A program made the position numbers and the translations under genes. Below the pieces are notes generated by a model, which saw nothing but the letters and a program-made list of their open reading frames with translations, had not been told where the DNA came from and ran no database searches. Positions 36,863 to 45,313 of a stretch of DNA of 64,000 bases are shown in pieces. The first letter of the stretch is position 1. Every line of letters starts with the position of its first letter. This DNA comes from Anaerosolibacter carboniphilus (GTDB lineage: Bacteria; Bacillota; Clostridia; Peptostreptococcales; Thermotaleaceae): contig NZ_JACHEN010000018.1 in assembly GCF_014205875.1 (NCBI RefSeq), positions 45,707 through 109,706 of the forward strand. Direction: 5' to 3'.

Positions 36863-38458
36863 ATGATACGCATTAATGAGATCAAGCTTTCCTTAGATGA
36901 AAATATCGATAAGATTCCAGAGAAGATCAGAAAGAAGCTGCGGTTAAAACCAGAAGAAATTTTGAAATACCAGATTTTTCGTGAATCCATTGACGCCAGA
37001 AAGCGGGATCAAATCAACCTGGTATACACTGTAGATGTGGAAGTGAAAAATGAGGGAAAAATACTGGAAAAGGATCGGGATGTTAGTAAGAGTCCAGATT
37101 TTCGATATAAGGATGTTACCCATGGTGTTAAAGCATTAGGACATAGGCCTGTTGTGATCGGCACAGGCCCTGCAGGTTTGTTTGCAGGGGTGCTTCTAGC
37201 TCAAAGAGGTTATAAACCTATTTTGCTAGAACGAGGGCAGGATGTGGATACGCGGACAGAGGATGTGAAGACATTTTGGCAAGGGAAAGAACTTAATCCG
37301 GAGTCCAATGTCCAATTTGGTGAAGGGGGAGCAGGAACCTTCTCTGATGGCAAGCTGACCACCCGTATTAAAGATATTCGTGTACGAAAAGTATTAGACG
37401 AACTTGTAGATGCTGGTGCACCAGAGGAAATACTATATTCCTATAAACCCCATATCGGTACCGATATCTTAAAGACGGTGGTGCGAAACCTGCGGAATAC
37501 CATCATTGGTTTAGGTGGAGAGGTGCGGTTTGGCAGTAAGGTCACCGGTTTATACATAGAGAAAGATGGGATTGTAGGCGTTCAAGTCAATGGATTAGAG
37601 CGGATAGAAACCAATGAAGTGATTCTTGCTATAGGCCACAGTGCAAGAGATACCTATGAAATGCTGTACACCTCAGGGGTGAAAATTAGACAGAAGCCTT
37701 TTTCCATAGGGGTTAGAATTGAGCATCCCCAAAAGATAATCGACCAATCCCAGTATAAAGCCTTTGCAGAGCATCCTAGATTAGGGGCTGCCGATTATCG
37801 GCTTACCTATCAAACGAAGAATGGAAGGGCAGTGTATACTTTTTGTATGTGCCCAGGCGGCATGGTGGTGGCAGCCGCATCGGAGAAAAATATGGTGGTC
37901 ACCAATGGTATGAGTGAATATGCTAGAGACCAAGAGAATGCCAATAGTGCTCTTTTGGTACAGGTCAATACCGAGGATTTTGGTGGAGATCATCCTTTAG
38001 CGGGTGTGAATTTTCAAAGGAAATGGGAGGAAGCAGCCTTTGCGCTGGGAGGAAAGGATTATCATGCCCCCTGCCAGTTGATGGGAGACTTTTTAAACGA
38101 CAAGCCATCTACTAAGATTGGTAACGTAAAACCGTCCTATTTACCAGGTGTGGTTCCAACGGACCTTCGTAAGTGCCTTCCAGACTTTGTGATTGAGGCG
38201 ATGCAGGAGGCCCTTCCAGCGTTGGATAAGAAATTGAAGGGATTTGCCATGGCCGATGCGCTTATGACCGGGGTGGAGACAAGAAGCTCAGCACCTATTC
38301 GCATTGAGAGAGATGAGGAAACCTTGGAGAGTTTAACGGTAAAGGGGCTTTATCCTGTGGGAGAAGGTGGAGGTTATGCCGGGGGCATCGTCTCTGCAGC
38401 GGTTGATGGGATAAAAGCAGCGGAAAAGATTATTGGAAAATATAGACCTATACGGTAG
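36863..38458 (+). CDS. FAD-dependent oxidoreductase (COG2509-like)
   Basis: 531 residues. The N-terminal 85 residues precede a dinucleotide-binding motif VVIGTGPAGLFAGVLLAQRG. Later motifs are FGEGGAGTFSDGKLT, LAIGHSARDTYEML and the C-terminal GEGGGYAGGIVSAAVDG FAD-binding stretch. Family members are large cytoplasmic flavoproteins of unknown substrate. The gene is flanked by the two MITE-like repeats. Start ATG 36863. Confidence 0.85.
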   Translation: MIRINEIKLSLDENIDKIPEKIRKKLRLKPEEILKYQIFRESIDARKRDQINLVYTVDVEVKNEGKILEKDRDVSKSPDFRYKDVTHGVKALGHRPVVIGTGPAGLFAGVLLAQRGYKPILLERGQDVDTRTEDVKTFWQGKELNPESNVQFGEGGAGTFSDGKLTTRIKDIRVRKVLDELVDAGAPEEILYSYKPHIGTDILKTVVRNLRNTIIGLGGEVRFGSKVTGLYIEKDGIVGVQVNGLERIETNEVILAIGHSARDTYEMLYTSGVKIRQKPFSIGVRIEHPQKIIDQSQYKAFAEHPRLGAADYRLTYQTKNGRAVYTFCMCPGGMVVAAASEKNMVVTNGMSEYARDQENANSALLVQVNTEDFGGDHPLAGVNFQRKWEEAAFALGGKDYHAPCQLMGDFLNDKPSTKIGNVKPSYLPGVVPTDLRKCLPDFVIEAMQEALPALDKKLKGFAMADALMTGVETRSSAPIRIERDEETLESLTVKGLYPVGEGGGYAGGIVSAAVDGIKAAEKIIGKYRPIR

Positions 38459-38487
38459 GGATTGCAACTATGCAATCCCTATATTTT
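38457..38487 (+). terminator. Rho-independent terminator after the FAD oxidoreductase
   Basis: 10-bp perfect stem AGGGATTGCA / TGCAATCCCT with a 4-base loop, then ATATTTTT. Confidence 0.9.
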
Positions 38488-38516
38488 TGTGGCATCAAAT
38501 AAATATTGCGACATAT

Positions 38517-38590
38517 TGTAGGGGCGTGCATTGCACGTCCGTTCTGCCTGGTAATGACCCCATCATTGACGCCCAATGGGCACCCCTACG
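38517..38590. repeat. MITE-like short repeat, copy 2
   Basis: 74 bases. The first 22 bases are identical to copy 1, and GACGCCCAATGGG recurs at the same distance; the central part differs. Left end TGTAGGGGCG and right end CACCCCTAC are near-perfect inverted repeats. Confidence 0.8.
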
Positions 38591-38626
38591 GAACCATCTT
38601 ATATCATATTTTTCTACAATGATGAC

Positions 38627-39475
38627 TTATCGTTGATACTTTTTTCTTTCGATCATTTCCTGTATCAGAGGAATATGGGGTAGGCATTCGGCAATTCCTT
38701 TTTGATAGAGTTCCTTGGACTTTGAAAAATCCATGGGACTGAAGCCTTTCATGGAAAGATTAATGACGATATCAGCCTGGGAGGTTTCCCTAGTTACAAC
38801 CTTTTGCTGCATGATAAATAATGACTTTAATATGACCTCTAATCCCGTAGTGGGCAGCCAATCCTCTAAAGATGGGACCAGATTGACAGCGATAACAATA
38901 TCAGGCCCGAAAGATTTAACTGCTTGGACAGGGACATTGCTAACGACACCCCCATCCACTAGGGTGTGATTATCAATAACAATCGGGTGAAAGATACCAG
39001 GTATGGCAGTAGAAGCACGAATAGCCCTGGAAAGCTTGCCTGAACTTAGAATGATATCTTCTCCTGTCAATAAATCTGTGGTAACTGCAACAAAGGGAGT
39101 TTTCAAATCAGAAAATGTTTTGTTGCCAATTAAATGATGAATAAAACCTTCCATAGGTTCGTTGGACAATATGCCACTGATCGGGAGTGCAAGCTTAGAT
39201 AGATTCTTCCATTGAGTAGATAGGGCCAAGGAATAGAGTCTATCAGTAGAGACTCCTGCAGCATATAGCCCCCCTACTAGGGCACCAATGCTGGTACCAC
39301 TGATATAATGAATAGGAATTCGATGATCCTCTAAGGTCTTTAGAACGCCTATATGAGAAATACCCCATACGGCACCGCCCCCTAGAGCCAAGCCAATGGT
39401 AGGATCCTTTTTGTAGGAAAAACCTGTTTTTTTCTTCAATAAGGATAAAGGATTGAAAAAATTTGGTGCTGGCAT
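38627..39475 (-). CDS. Patatin-like phospholipase (RssA type)
   Basis: 282 residues with the patatin motifs: oxyanion loop GGGAVWGISHIG, nucleophile GTSIGALVGG and the Asp of the dyad in LVDGGVVSNVP. No membrane segment. Such proteins are predicted lipid acyl hydrolases or esterases. Confidence 0.9.
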   Translation of the reverse strand: MPAPNFFNPLSLLKKKTGFSYKKDPTIGLALGGGAVWGISHIGVLKTLEDHRIPIHYISGTSIGALVGGLYAAGVSTDRLYSLALSTQWKNLSKLALPISGILSNEPMEGFIHHLIGNKTFSDLKTPFVAVTTDLLTGEDIILSSGKLSRAIRASTAIPGIFHPIVIDNHTLVDGGVVSNVPVQAVKSFGPDIVIAVNLVPSLEDWLPTTGLEVILKSLFIMQQKVVTRETSQADIVINLSMKGFSPMDFSKSKELYQKGIAECLPHIPLIQEMIERKKYQR

Positions 39476-39639
39476 GATGATGCCACTCCCTTCCTGATAG
39501 CTCTAAATATAAAGTAGATATTCGCCAAAAAAAAGTGATCCCCTTTCTGGTAAAATACCTTTATGACATCACGAATGAGAGACAAATTGCATAATATATA
39601 GTGAAATTATGAAGTATGTCGCTATATTGGAGGGATTCC

Positions 39640-40227
39640 ATGGAAGAGAATAATCTTGTTAAAATAGAGACTGAAGCAAAAAAGAACAATAACCCATTAT
39701 CAAATATCTTATCTAGTTTAGTTTCAGGAAATATGTTGCTACCTATGATGCTGTTTTTCTTATTCAATAAAGGAGAAACACAGAAATTTAATTCAGAAGA
39801 TATATATAACACTGCAGCAATGATAAAAACAGCCCAGCCATATTTCAAAGATCAGCACAGAGAAATGTTAGCAAAGACAGAAAATGTCTTGGACATTTTG
39901 CATGCTGTCAATAGGCTTCAAAAGGGAGAATATGCCTCAACAAATCGGTTTGGTAATTCCTACTACAATGTACCCAACAAACCGATCAAGATGATGGAGG
40001 CAGTTCGGCCCTATATGAAAGGTAAAAGCAAGGAAAGTATCGATAAGGTTTTAACCCTGAACGATCGGGTAAACCGACTAAAAAATAGAAACCCTGGAGA
40101 TGTGAATATCATGGAGGATTTCGATAACATGGTGGGTATTCTTGAAATCATCAGCGCTGACAAGGGGTATGAGGTTAGAAATGTTTTGGATAAGGTCCAT
40201 AAAATGATGGCGATACTAAGAAAATAG
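39640..40227 (+). CDS. Hypothetical protein, unknown function
   Basis: 195 residues from ATG 39640 behind GGAGGG. A short hydrophobic stretch (SGNMLLPMMLFFLFN, about 26-40) is followed by a charged helical region with repeated basic motifs. I do not recognise the family. The length, strong ribosome site and downstream terminator support a real gene. Confidence 0.7.
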   Translation: MEENNLVKIETEAKKNNNPLSNILSSLVSGNMLLPMMLFFLFNKGETQKFNSEDIYNTAAMIKTAQPYFKDQHREMLAKTENVLDILHAVNRLQKGEYASTNRFGNSYYNVPNKPIKMMEAVRPYMKGKSKESIDKVLTLNDRVNRLKNRNPGDVNIMEDFDNMVGILEIISADKGYEVRNVLDKVHKMMAILRK

Positions 40228-40228
40228 A

Positions 40229-40256
40229 GGTCTCTGTATAAAGGCAGAGGCCTTTG
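40229..40256 (+). terminator. Rho-independent terminator
   Basis: GGTCTCTG / CAGAGGCC hairpin with an 8-base loop and a short T stretch. Confidence 0.65.
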
Positions 40257-40388
40257 CCTTTATCGAAAAAAAGTATAGGAAAATTTCAAAATTTTGGCTT
40301 GTCCCCTATTGACAGATGAAGAGGACTCATCTAAAATAAAGATATACCCCCCATACAGGGGGAGGGAATACAGAAAGGAGGCTCTGGT

Positions 40389-40694
40389 ATGGATATAATC
40401 ATTACGGATAAGGCCCAAAGCATTATTAAAGCACAAATAAAAGAGCAGGCCATAGAAGATAAAATTTTGAGAATCCTTATCAAAGGATTTGGATGAGGCG
40501 GGCCTATATTTGGCGTTGCTCTGGAAGAGCTAAAAAATGAAGAGGATTTTAGCAAAGAGATCAATGGGATTCAAGTAATAGTAGAAAAAGAGATGCTAAA
40601 GCAGTATAACGGGTTTACAATAGATTATTCAGATGGGTGGTTTAATAAAGGATTTAGAATCGTTCCAGGGGTAGGGGAATCATCCTGCTCATAG
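40389..40694 (+). CDS. HesB-like selenoprotein (UGA at codon 36)
   Basis: 101 residues when the TGA at 40494-40496 is read as selenocysteine. It translates as ILIKGFG-U-GGPIFGVALEEL, where IscA/HesB proteins carry the first ligand Cys. A 5-bp GCTCT/AGAGC stem with a GGA loop starts 22 bases after the UGA (40518-40530), a good bacterial SECIS. The protein ends with a Cys near the C terminus (ESSCS). HesB-like selenoproteins are known from clostridia. AAAGGAGG lies before the ATG. Fe-S or selenium trafficking is only a guess; no isc/suf gene is near. Confidence 0.9.
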
Positions 40695-40716
40695 GAAGAA
40701 AGAAGGGAATTGCATA

Positions 40717-41241
40717 ATGTCCAATGTAAAATCACATCAATCCTGGTCTTGGATTCTGATGGTGCTGTTTATCACATTGTCTATCGTGGATATACGATTT
40801 GGTCTCTTGGGATTTATTTGTATTGGAACTCCTATTTACCATGCCTTAAAGGGAAGAGGGAAGATTCATTGTTCTAAGTATTGCCCAAGGGGATCCATTC
40901 TAGGGAAGTTTTTACATTCCATTAGCCTAGATCATAATGCACCTAAATTTCTAAAAAGCAGGCATTTGAAGAATGGATTGTTATTTTTAATGATGACAAT
41001 GTTTAGCATATCTTTATACCACGCATTTCAACAACCCAATATCATAAAAGCAGTAGCTTTTGGCGTGTTTCGATTGATGACAGCCTCTTTGGCCCTTGGG
41101 GCGATCATGGGAATCATCTATAAGCCAAGAACCTGGTGTCAGGTCTGTCCTATGGGTCATGCAACGGGTCTTATTAAGGAAGCACAAGATAAAAGAAAAA
41201 ATGATCATAAAGAAAGCTTAAATCATCAACGCGCAGCATAG
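40717..41241 (+). CDS. NapH-like ferredoxin-type membrane protein
   Basis: 174 residues, three to four membrane helices. Two short cysteine motifs, CSKYCPRGS (about 48) and WCQVCPMGH (about 144), resemble reduced NapH/NosR ferredoxin-type sites, but each has only two Cys. It may serve as an electron-transfer membrane component. It starts 22 bases after the HesB-like selenoprotein and is probably co-transcribed. Confidence 0.75.
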   Translation: MSNVKSHQSWSWILMVLFITLSIVDIRFGLLGFICIGTPIYHALKGRGKIHCSKYCPRGSILGKFLHSISLDHNAPKFLKSRHLKNGLLFLMMTMFSISLYHAFQQPNIIKAVAFGVFRLMTASLALGAIMGIIYKPRTWCQVCPMGHATGLIKEAQDKRKNDHKESLNHQRAA

Positions 41242-41320
41242 AAAATATTTATAATGGATTCAAGTAGGACTGAAAAGTGTATATTAATAATAGTCAAATA
41301 GTAAAAGGAGGATATTAAAA

Positions 41321-41551
41321 ATGAGCAAGAATGTAGTGATTTATTCCAGTGATACCTGTGCATATTGTCATCATGCAAAGGAATACCTAAAGGCAAAAGG
41401 TGTTGCTTACGAGGAAAAGAACGTATCAAAGGATATGGTTGCCCGTAAAGAGTTGATGGCACAAGGATTTATGGGTGTACCTGTAATTAAGGTTGGTGGA
41501 GAAATCGTTCAAGGCTTTGACCAAGAAAGATTAGAAGAGCTATTAAGATAA
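41321..41551 (+). CDS. Glutaredoxin-like protein (NrdH/Grx type)
   Basis: 76 residues with the redox motif SSDTCAYCHHAKEYL and the cis-Pro loop GVPVIKVGGEIVQGF. AAAGGAGG ribosome site. A thiol-disulfide oxidoreductase, perhaps linked to the peroxiredoxin and selenoprotein neighbourhood. Confidence 0.92.
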   Translation: MSKNVVIYSSDTCAYCHHAKEYLKAKGVAYEEKNVSKDMVARKELMAQGFMGVPVIKVGGEIVQGFDQERLEELLR

Positions 41552-41588
41552 AAAGAACCGTGATTCGGAAGAATCACGGTTCTTTTTA
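41551..41588. terminator. Bidirectional terminator between glutaredoxin gene and metA
   Basis: Perfect 15-bp stem AAAGAACCGTGATTC / GAATCACGGTTCTTT with GGAA loop and T runs on both strands. Confidence 0.95.
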
Positions 41589-42512
41589 TTCTATGTCATC
41601 CAATTTCTTCAGATCAAAAGGTGTTTCCTGGTATACATAATAGTTTAACCAATTAGAGAATAAAAGATTAGCATGACCCCGCCACTTTACGATAGGATTG
41701 TTGCCAGGGTCATCATCAAGATAATAATTTTTAGGAACTGAAATGGAAAGACCTTTTCCGATATCCCTGTCATACTCAGACTTCAAGGTGAGAGGGTCAT
41801 ATTCCGAATGTCCTGTCACAAATATTTGGCGTCCCGTTTTGGAAGCAACGATATAGATACCAGATTCCTCTGATTCGGACAAGATTTCAAGATCATGTAT
41901 GCCTTGGAAATCTTTCCTCCTTACTTCCGTGTGACGGGAGTGGGGGGCATAAAATTCATCATCAAAACCTCTCAACAATCTACAATTCTTTTGATTGATT
42001 TTATGGGGGAAAACGCCAAAAACCTTCTGGTTTACAGGATATTTTGGAATGCCATAATGATAGTACAGACCTGCTTGGGCTGCCCAGCAAATATGCAGGG
42101 TGGAGTAAACATTATGTTTACTCCATTCCATGATGGCAGATATTTCATCCCAGTAGGTTACATCTTCAAATGCCAGATGCTCCACTGGGGCACCTGTAAT
42201 GATTAGACCGTCAAATTTTCTTTCTTTAATATCCTCAAAGGTGTTGTAAAACTTGGTCAGGTGCTCCTCCGGTGTATTCTTGCATTGATGGGTCTTGGCA
42301 TGCAGCAATGTGATATCCACCTGTAAAGCGGTGTTTCCTAATAAGCGCAGGATTTGAATCTCTGTAGCAATCTTGGTAGGCATTAAATTAAGTATGGCGA
42401 TCTCCAACGGGCGAATGTCTTGATGATATGCCCGGGAATCTGGCATAGCAAAAACATTTTCATCTTGAAGAACGGTCAGAGCTGGAAGATCATCAGGTAT
42501 TTTGATAGGCAT
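41586..42512 (-). CDS. metA: Homoserine O-acetyltransferase, MetA type
   Basis: 308 residues from the ATG at 42512 (AGGAG seven bases before it; the ATG at 42533 has none). MetA-fold motifs ILNLMPTK and [16 protein letters not shown] with the catalytic Cys are present. The specificity position is Glu in ITGAPVEHL, where E. coli MetA has Gly; Glu is linked to acetyl-CoA use. It makes O-acetylhomoserine for the MetY-type enzyme encoded just upstream in the same transcript, behind a SAM-I riboswitch. Confidence 0.93.
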   Translation of the reverse strand: MPIKIPDDLPALTVLQDENVFAMPDSRAYHQDIRPLEIAILNLMPTKIATEIQILRLLGNTALQVDITLLHAKTHQCKNTPEEHLTKFYNTFEDIKERKFDGLIITGAPVEHLAFEDVTYWDEISAIMEWSKHNVYSTLHICWAAQAGLYYHYGIPKYPVNQKVFGVFPHKINQKNCRLLRGFDDEFYAPHSRHTEVRRKDFQGIHDLEILSESEESGIYIVASKTGRQIFVTGHSEYDPLTLKSEYDRDIGKGLSISVPKNYYLDDDPGNNPIVKWRGHANLLFSNWLNYYVYQETPFDLKKLDDIE

Positions 42513-42551
42513 AACGATTCTCCTTTTATACACTTTATGATAATGACCGAC

Positions 42552-43856
<1,305 letters not shown>

Positions 43857-43894
43857 TCATATTTGAATAAAATTTATTTTTAATAAATTATGAA

Positions 43895-43927
43895 AAAATA
43901 CCTTCTCCAGATGGAAAAGGTATTTTT
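43895..43927 (-). terminator. Riboswitch-controlled terminator upstream of metY
   Basis: AAAAATACCTT / AAGGTATTTTT stem with an 11-12-base loop on the minus strand between aptamer and metY. Confidence 0.85.
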
Positions 43928-43940
43928 AATATCATCCTTT

Positions 43941-44044
43941 CACATCTTTCAGTAAGTAAATACTGCAGGAATTGGCACCGCTGCTTTATAGAAAAGCCGG
44001 TTGCCGGGTTTCATAGGGCCAGACCCTCCACCTCTCTGGATATG
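43941..44044 (-). promoter_or_regulatory. SAM-I (S-box) riboswitch upstream of metY-metA
   Basis: Read on the minus strand it shows the S-box core: AGAGAGGTGGAGGG, GGCCCTATGAAACCCGGCAA and GGTGCCAATTCCTGC, closed by a CATATC/GATGTG P1 stem. A terminator lies 14 bases after it. It should switch metY-metA off when SAM is high. Confidence 0.95.
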
Positions 44045-44107
44045 GGACTACTATTCTGTTTATGCTTCGATAGATTGCCTTGGCACAAATACAACCCAAG
44101 GGGGAAA

Positions 44108-44566
44108 TTATTCACAAACATCTATCCATGTACTTCCTGTGAGCTGCTGTATTGTTTCAGGGGTTATTTTCATAGCTGTATATCTGGATCCAGCAGCGGG
44201 ATAGACAAAATCGAATTCTTTAATGGATACATCGAGAAATATATCTAATTGATTTTTTAATCCAAAAGGACATACGCCTCCTACAGGATGACCTGTCACT
44301 TCTTCTACTTCTACATGGTCAAGCATCTTTGCTTTCACATGAAAAAACTGCTTATATTTTTTGTTATCAATTTTTGAATCTCCCTTGGTTACAATCAGAA
44401 TATCTCGATCTTTTAATCGAAATGCCAGTGTTTTGGCAATATGGGAAGGATCTACACCTATTGTTTTGGCGGCAAGATCTACGGTAGCACCGCTATCAGG
44501 AAGCTCGAATACGGGATCAACCAAGCCCTTTTTGATAAAAAACTCTCTAACATTTTCAACACCCAT
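44108..44566 (-). CDS. YbaK/ProX-type aminoacyl-tRNA deacylase
   Basis: 152 residues with the YbaK/EbsC pattern: FELPDSGATVDLAAKTIGV, IAKTLAFR, VTKGDSKIDNKKY and VTGHPVGGVCPFGL, and a C-terminal YPAAGSR. E. coli YbaK removes Cys from mischarged tRNA-Pro. GTGAGG ribosome site before ATG 44566. Remarkably, its leader carries a complete SAM-I riboswitch and terminator, so its expression should follow methionine status. Confidence 0.9.
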   Translation of the reverse strand: MGVENVREFFIKKGLVDPVFELPDSGATVDLAAKTIGVDPSHIAKTLAFRLKDRDILIVTKGDSKIDNKKYKQFFHVKAKMLDHVEVEEVTGHPVGGVCPFGLKNQLDIFLDVSIKEFDFVYPAAGSRYTAMKITPETIQQLTGSTWIDVCE

Positions 44567-44607
44567 GATGTTACCTCACTTTCTTGATCGTTGGTAGAAT
44601 TAATATT

Positions 44608-44635
44608 AAAAAAACCTCTTTCACAGAGAAAGAGG
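44608..44635 (-). terminator. Riboswitch-controlled terminator upstream of ybaK-like gene
   Basis: Perfect 8-bp CCTCTTTC / GAAAGAGG stem on the minus strand, 5-base loop, followed by seven Ts. Confidence 0.88.
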
Positions 44636-44655
44636 CAACATTGTATAATGTGCTT

Positions 44656-44768
44656 CTCTCATCTGCCAATATATATACATATACCGCAGGAATTGGCACC
44701 GTTGCTTTATAAAAAAAGCCGGTTGCCGGGTTTCATAGGGCCAGTCCCTCCACCTCTCTGGATAAGAG
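44656..44768 (-). promoter_or_regulatory. SAM-I (S-box) riboswitch upstream of ybaK-like gene
   Basis: On the minus strand: CCAGAGAGGTGGAGGGACTG, CCCTATGAAACCCGGCAACC and GGTGCCAATTCCTGC, with a CTCTTATC/GATGAGAG P1 stem. Very similar to the metY copy. The terminator at 44608-44635 lies between it and the deacylase gene. Confidence 0.95.
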
Positions 44769-45118
44769 ATAAATCTCGATATGAAATTGTGAAAATTGAT
44801 ATTGAAATTGATTATAAGGAATGTTTAAGCAGTTGTCAATATTATTTCATTATTTTGATTGTTTTTTCTTTTGACCCGCAGGATATCTTAGGGCGAAAAG
44901 AGGGATTTCATTGATAAATACGATGTTAAGCGTTGAAATATGGCGAATCAATAAACTGTTTACTCTCTTCATTATATTTTTATAGATTATTATATATGCC
45001 AATTTTGAAAAAAGCAATGCATAAATTTAAAAGATAAAAAATAAAAAAAGAATTTTCTGTATATGCTATTGACATTGAACATAGGTCTAATTATAATTAA
45101 GTACAATTGAATAAATAT
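44769..45118. other. Intergenic region between divergent SAM-I leaders
   Basis: 350 AT-rich bases that must carry two divergent promoters. A candidate for the rightward one lies near 45070 (TTGACA at 45070-45075, AT-rich -10 region about 17 bases later). No ORF is convincing. Confidence 0.5.
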
Positions 45119-45222
45119 TCTATCAAGAGTGGTGGAGGGACTGGCCCTATGAAGCCCGGCAACCGGCATGAAGTGAGATGCGTACGGTGCTAAATCCAGC
45201 AGAGCATATTCTGAGAGATAGA
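45119..45222 (+). promoter_or_regulatory. SAM-I (S-box) riboswitch upstream of metH operon
   Basis: Core AGAGTGGTGGAGGGACTGGC, CCCTATGAAGCCCGGCAACC and GGTGCTAAATCCAGC with TCTATC (45119-45124) pairing GATAGA (45217-45222) as P1. Confidence 0.95.
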
Positions 45223-45234
45223 CAAGTACGCTTA

Positions 45235-45266
45235 AAACCTTTCTATATTTCAGAAAGGTTTTTTTA
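45235..45266 (+). terminator. Riboswitch-controlled terminator upstream of metH
   Basis: AAACCTTTCT / AGAAAGGTTT stem and T tract between aptamer and metH start. Confidence 0.9.
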
Positions 45267-45313
45267 GTATGTTACATAAGTGACGAAAAACTGAAGATAT
45301 TGGGAGTGAAAGA

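Noticed and set aside
44591..44914. 107-codon plus-strand frame over the ybaK leader
   Set aside because: Runs antisense through a SAM-I riboswitch and its terminator; no ribosome site.
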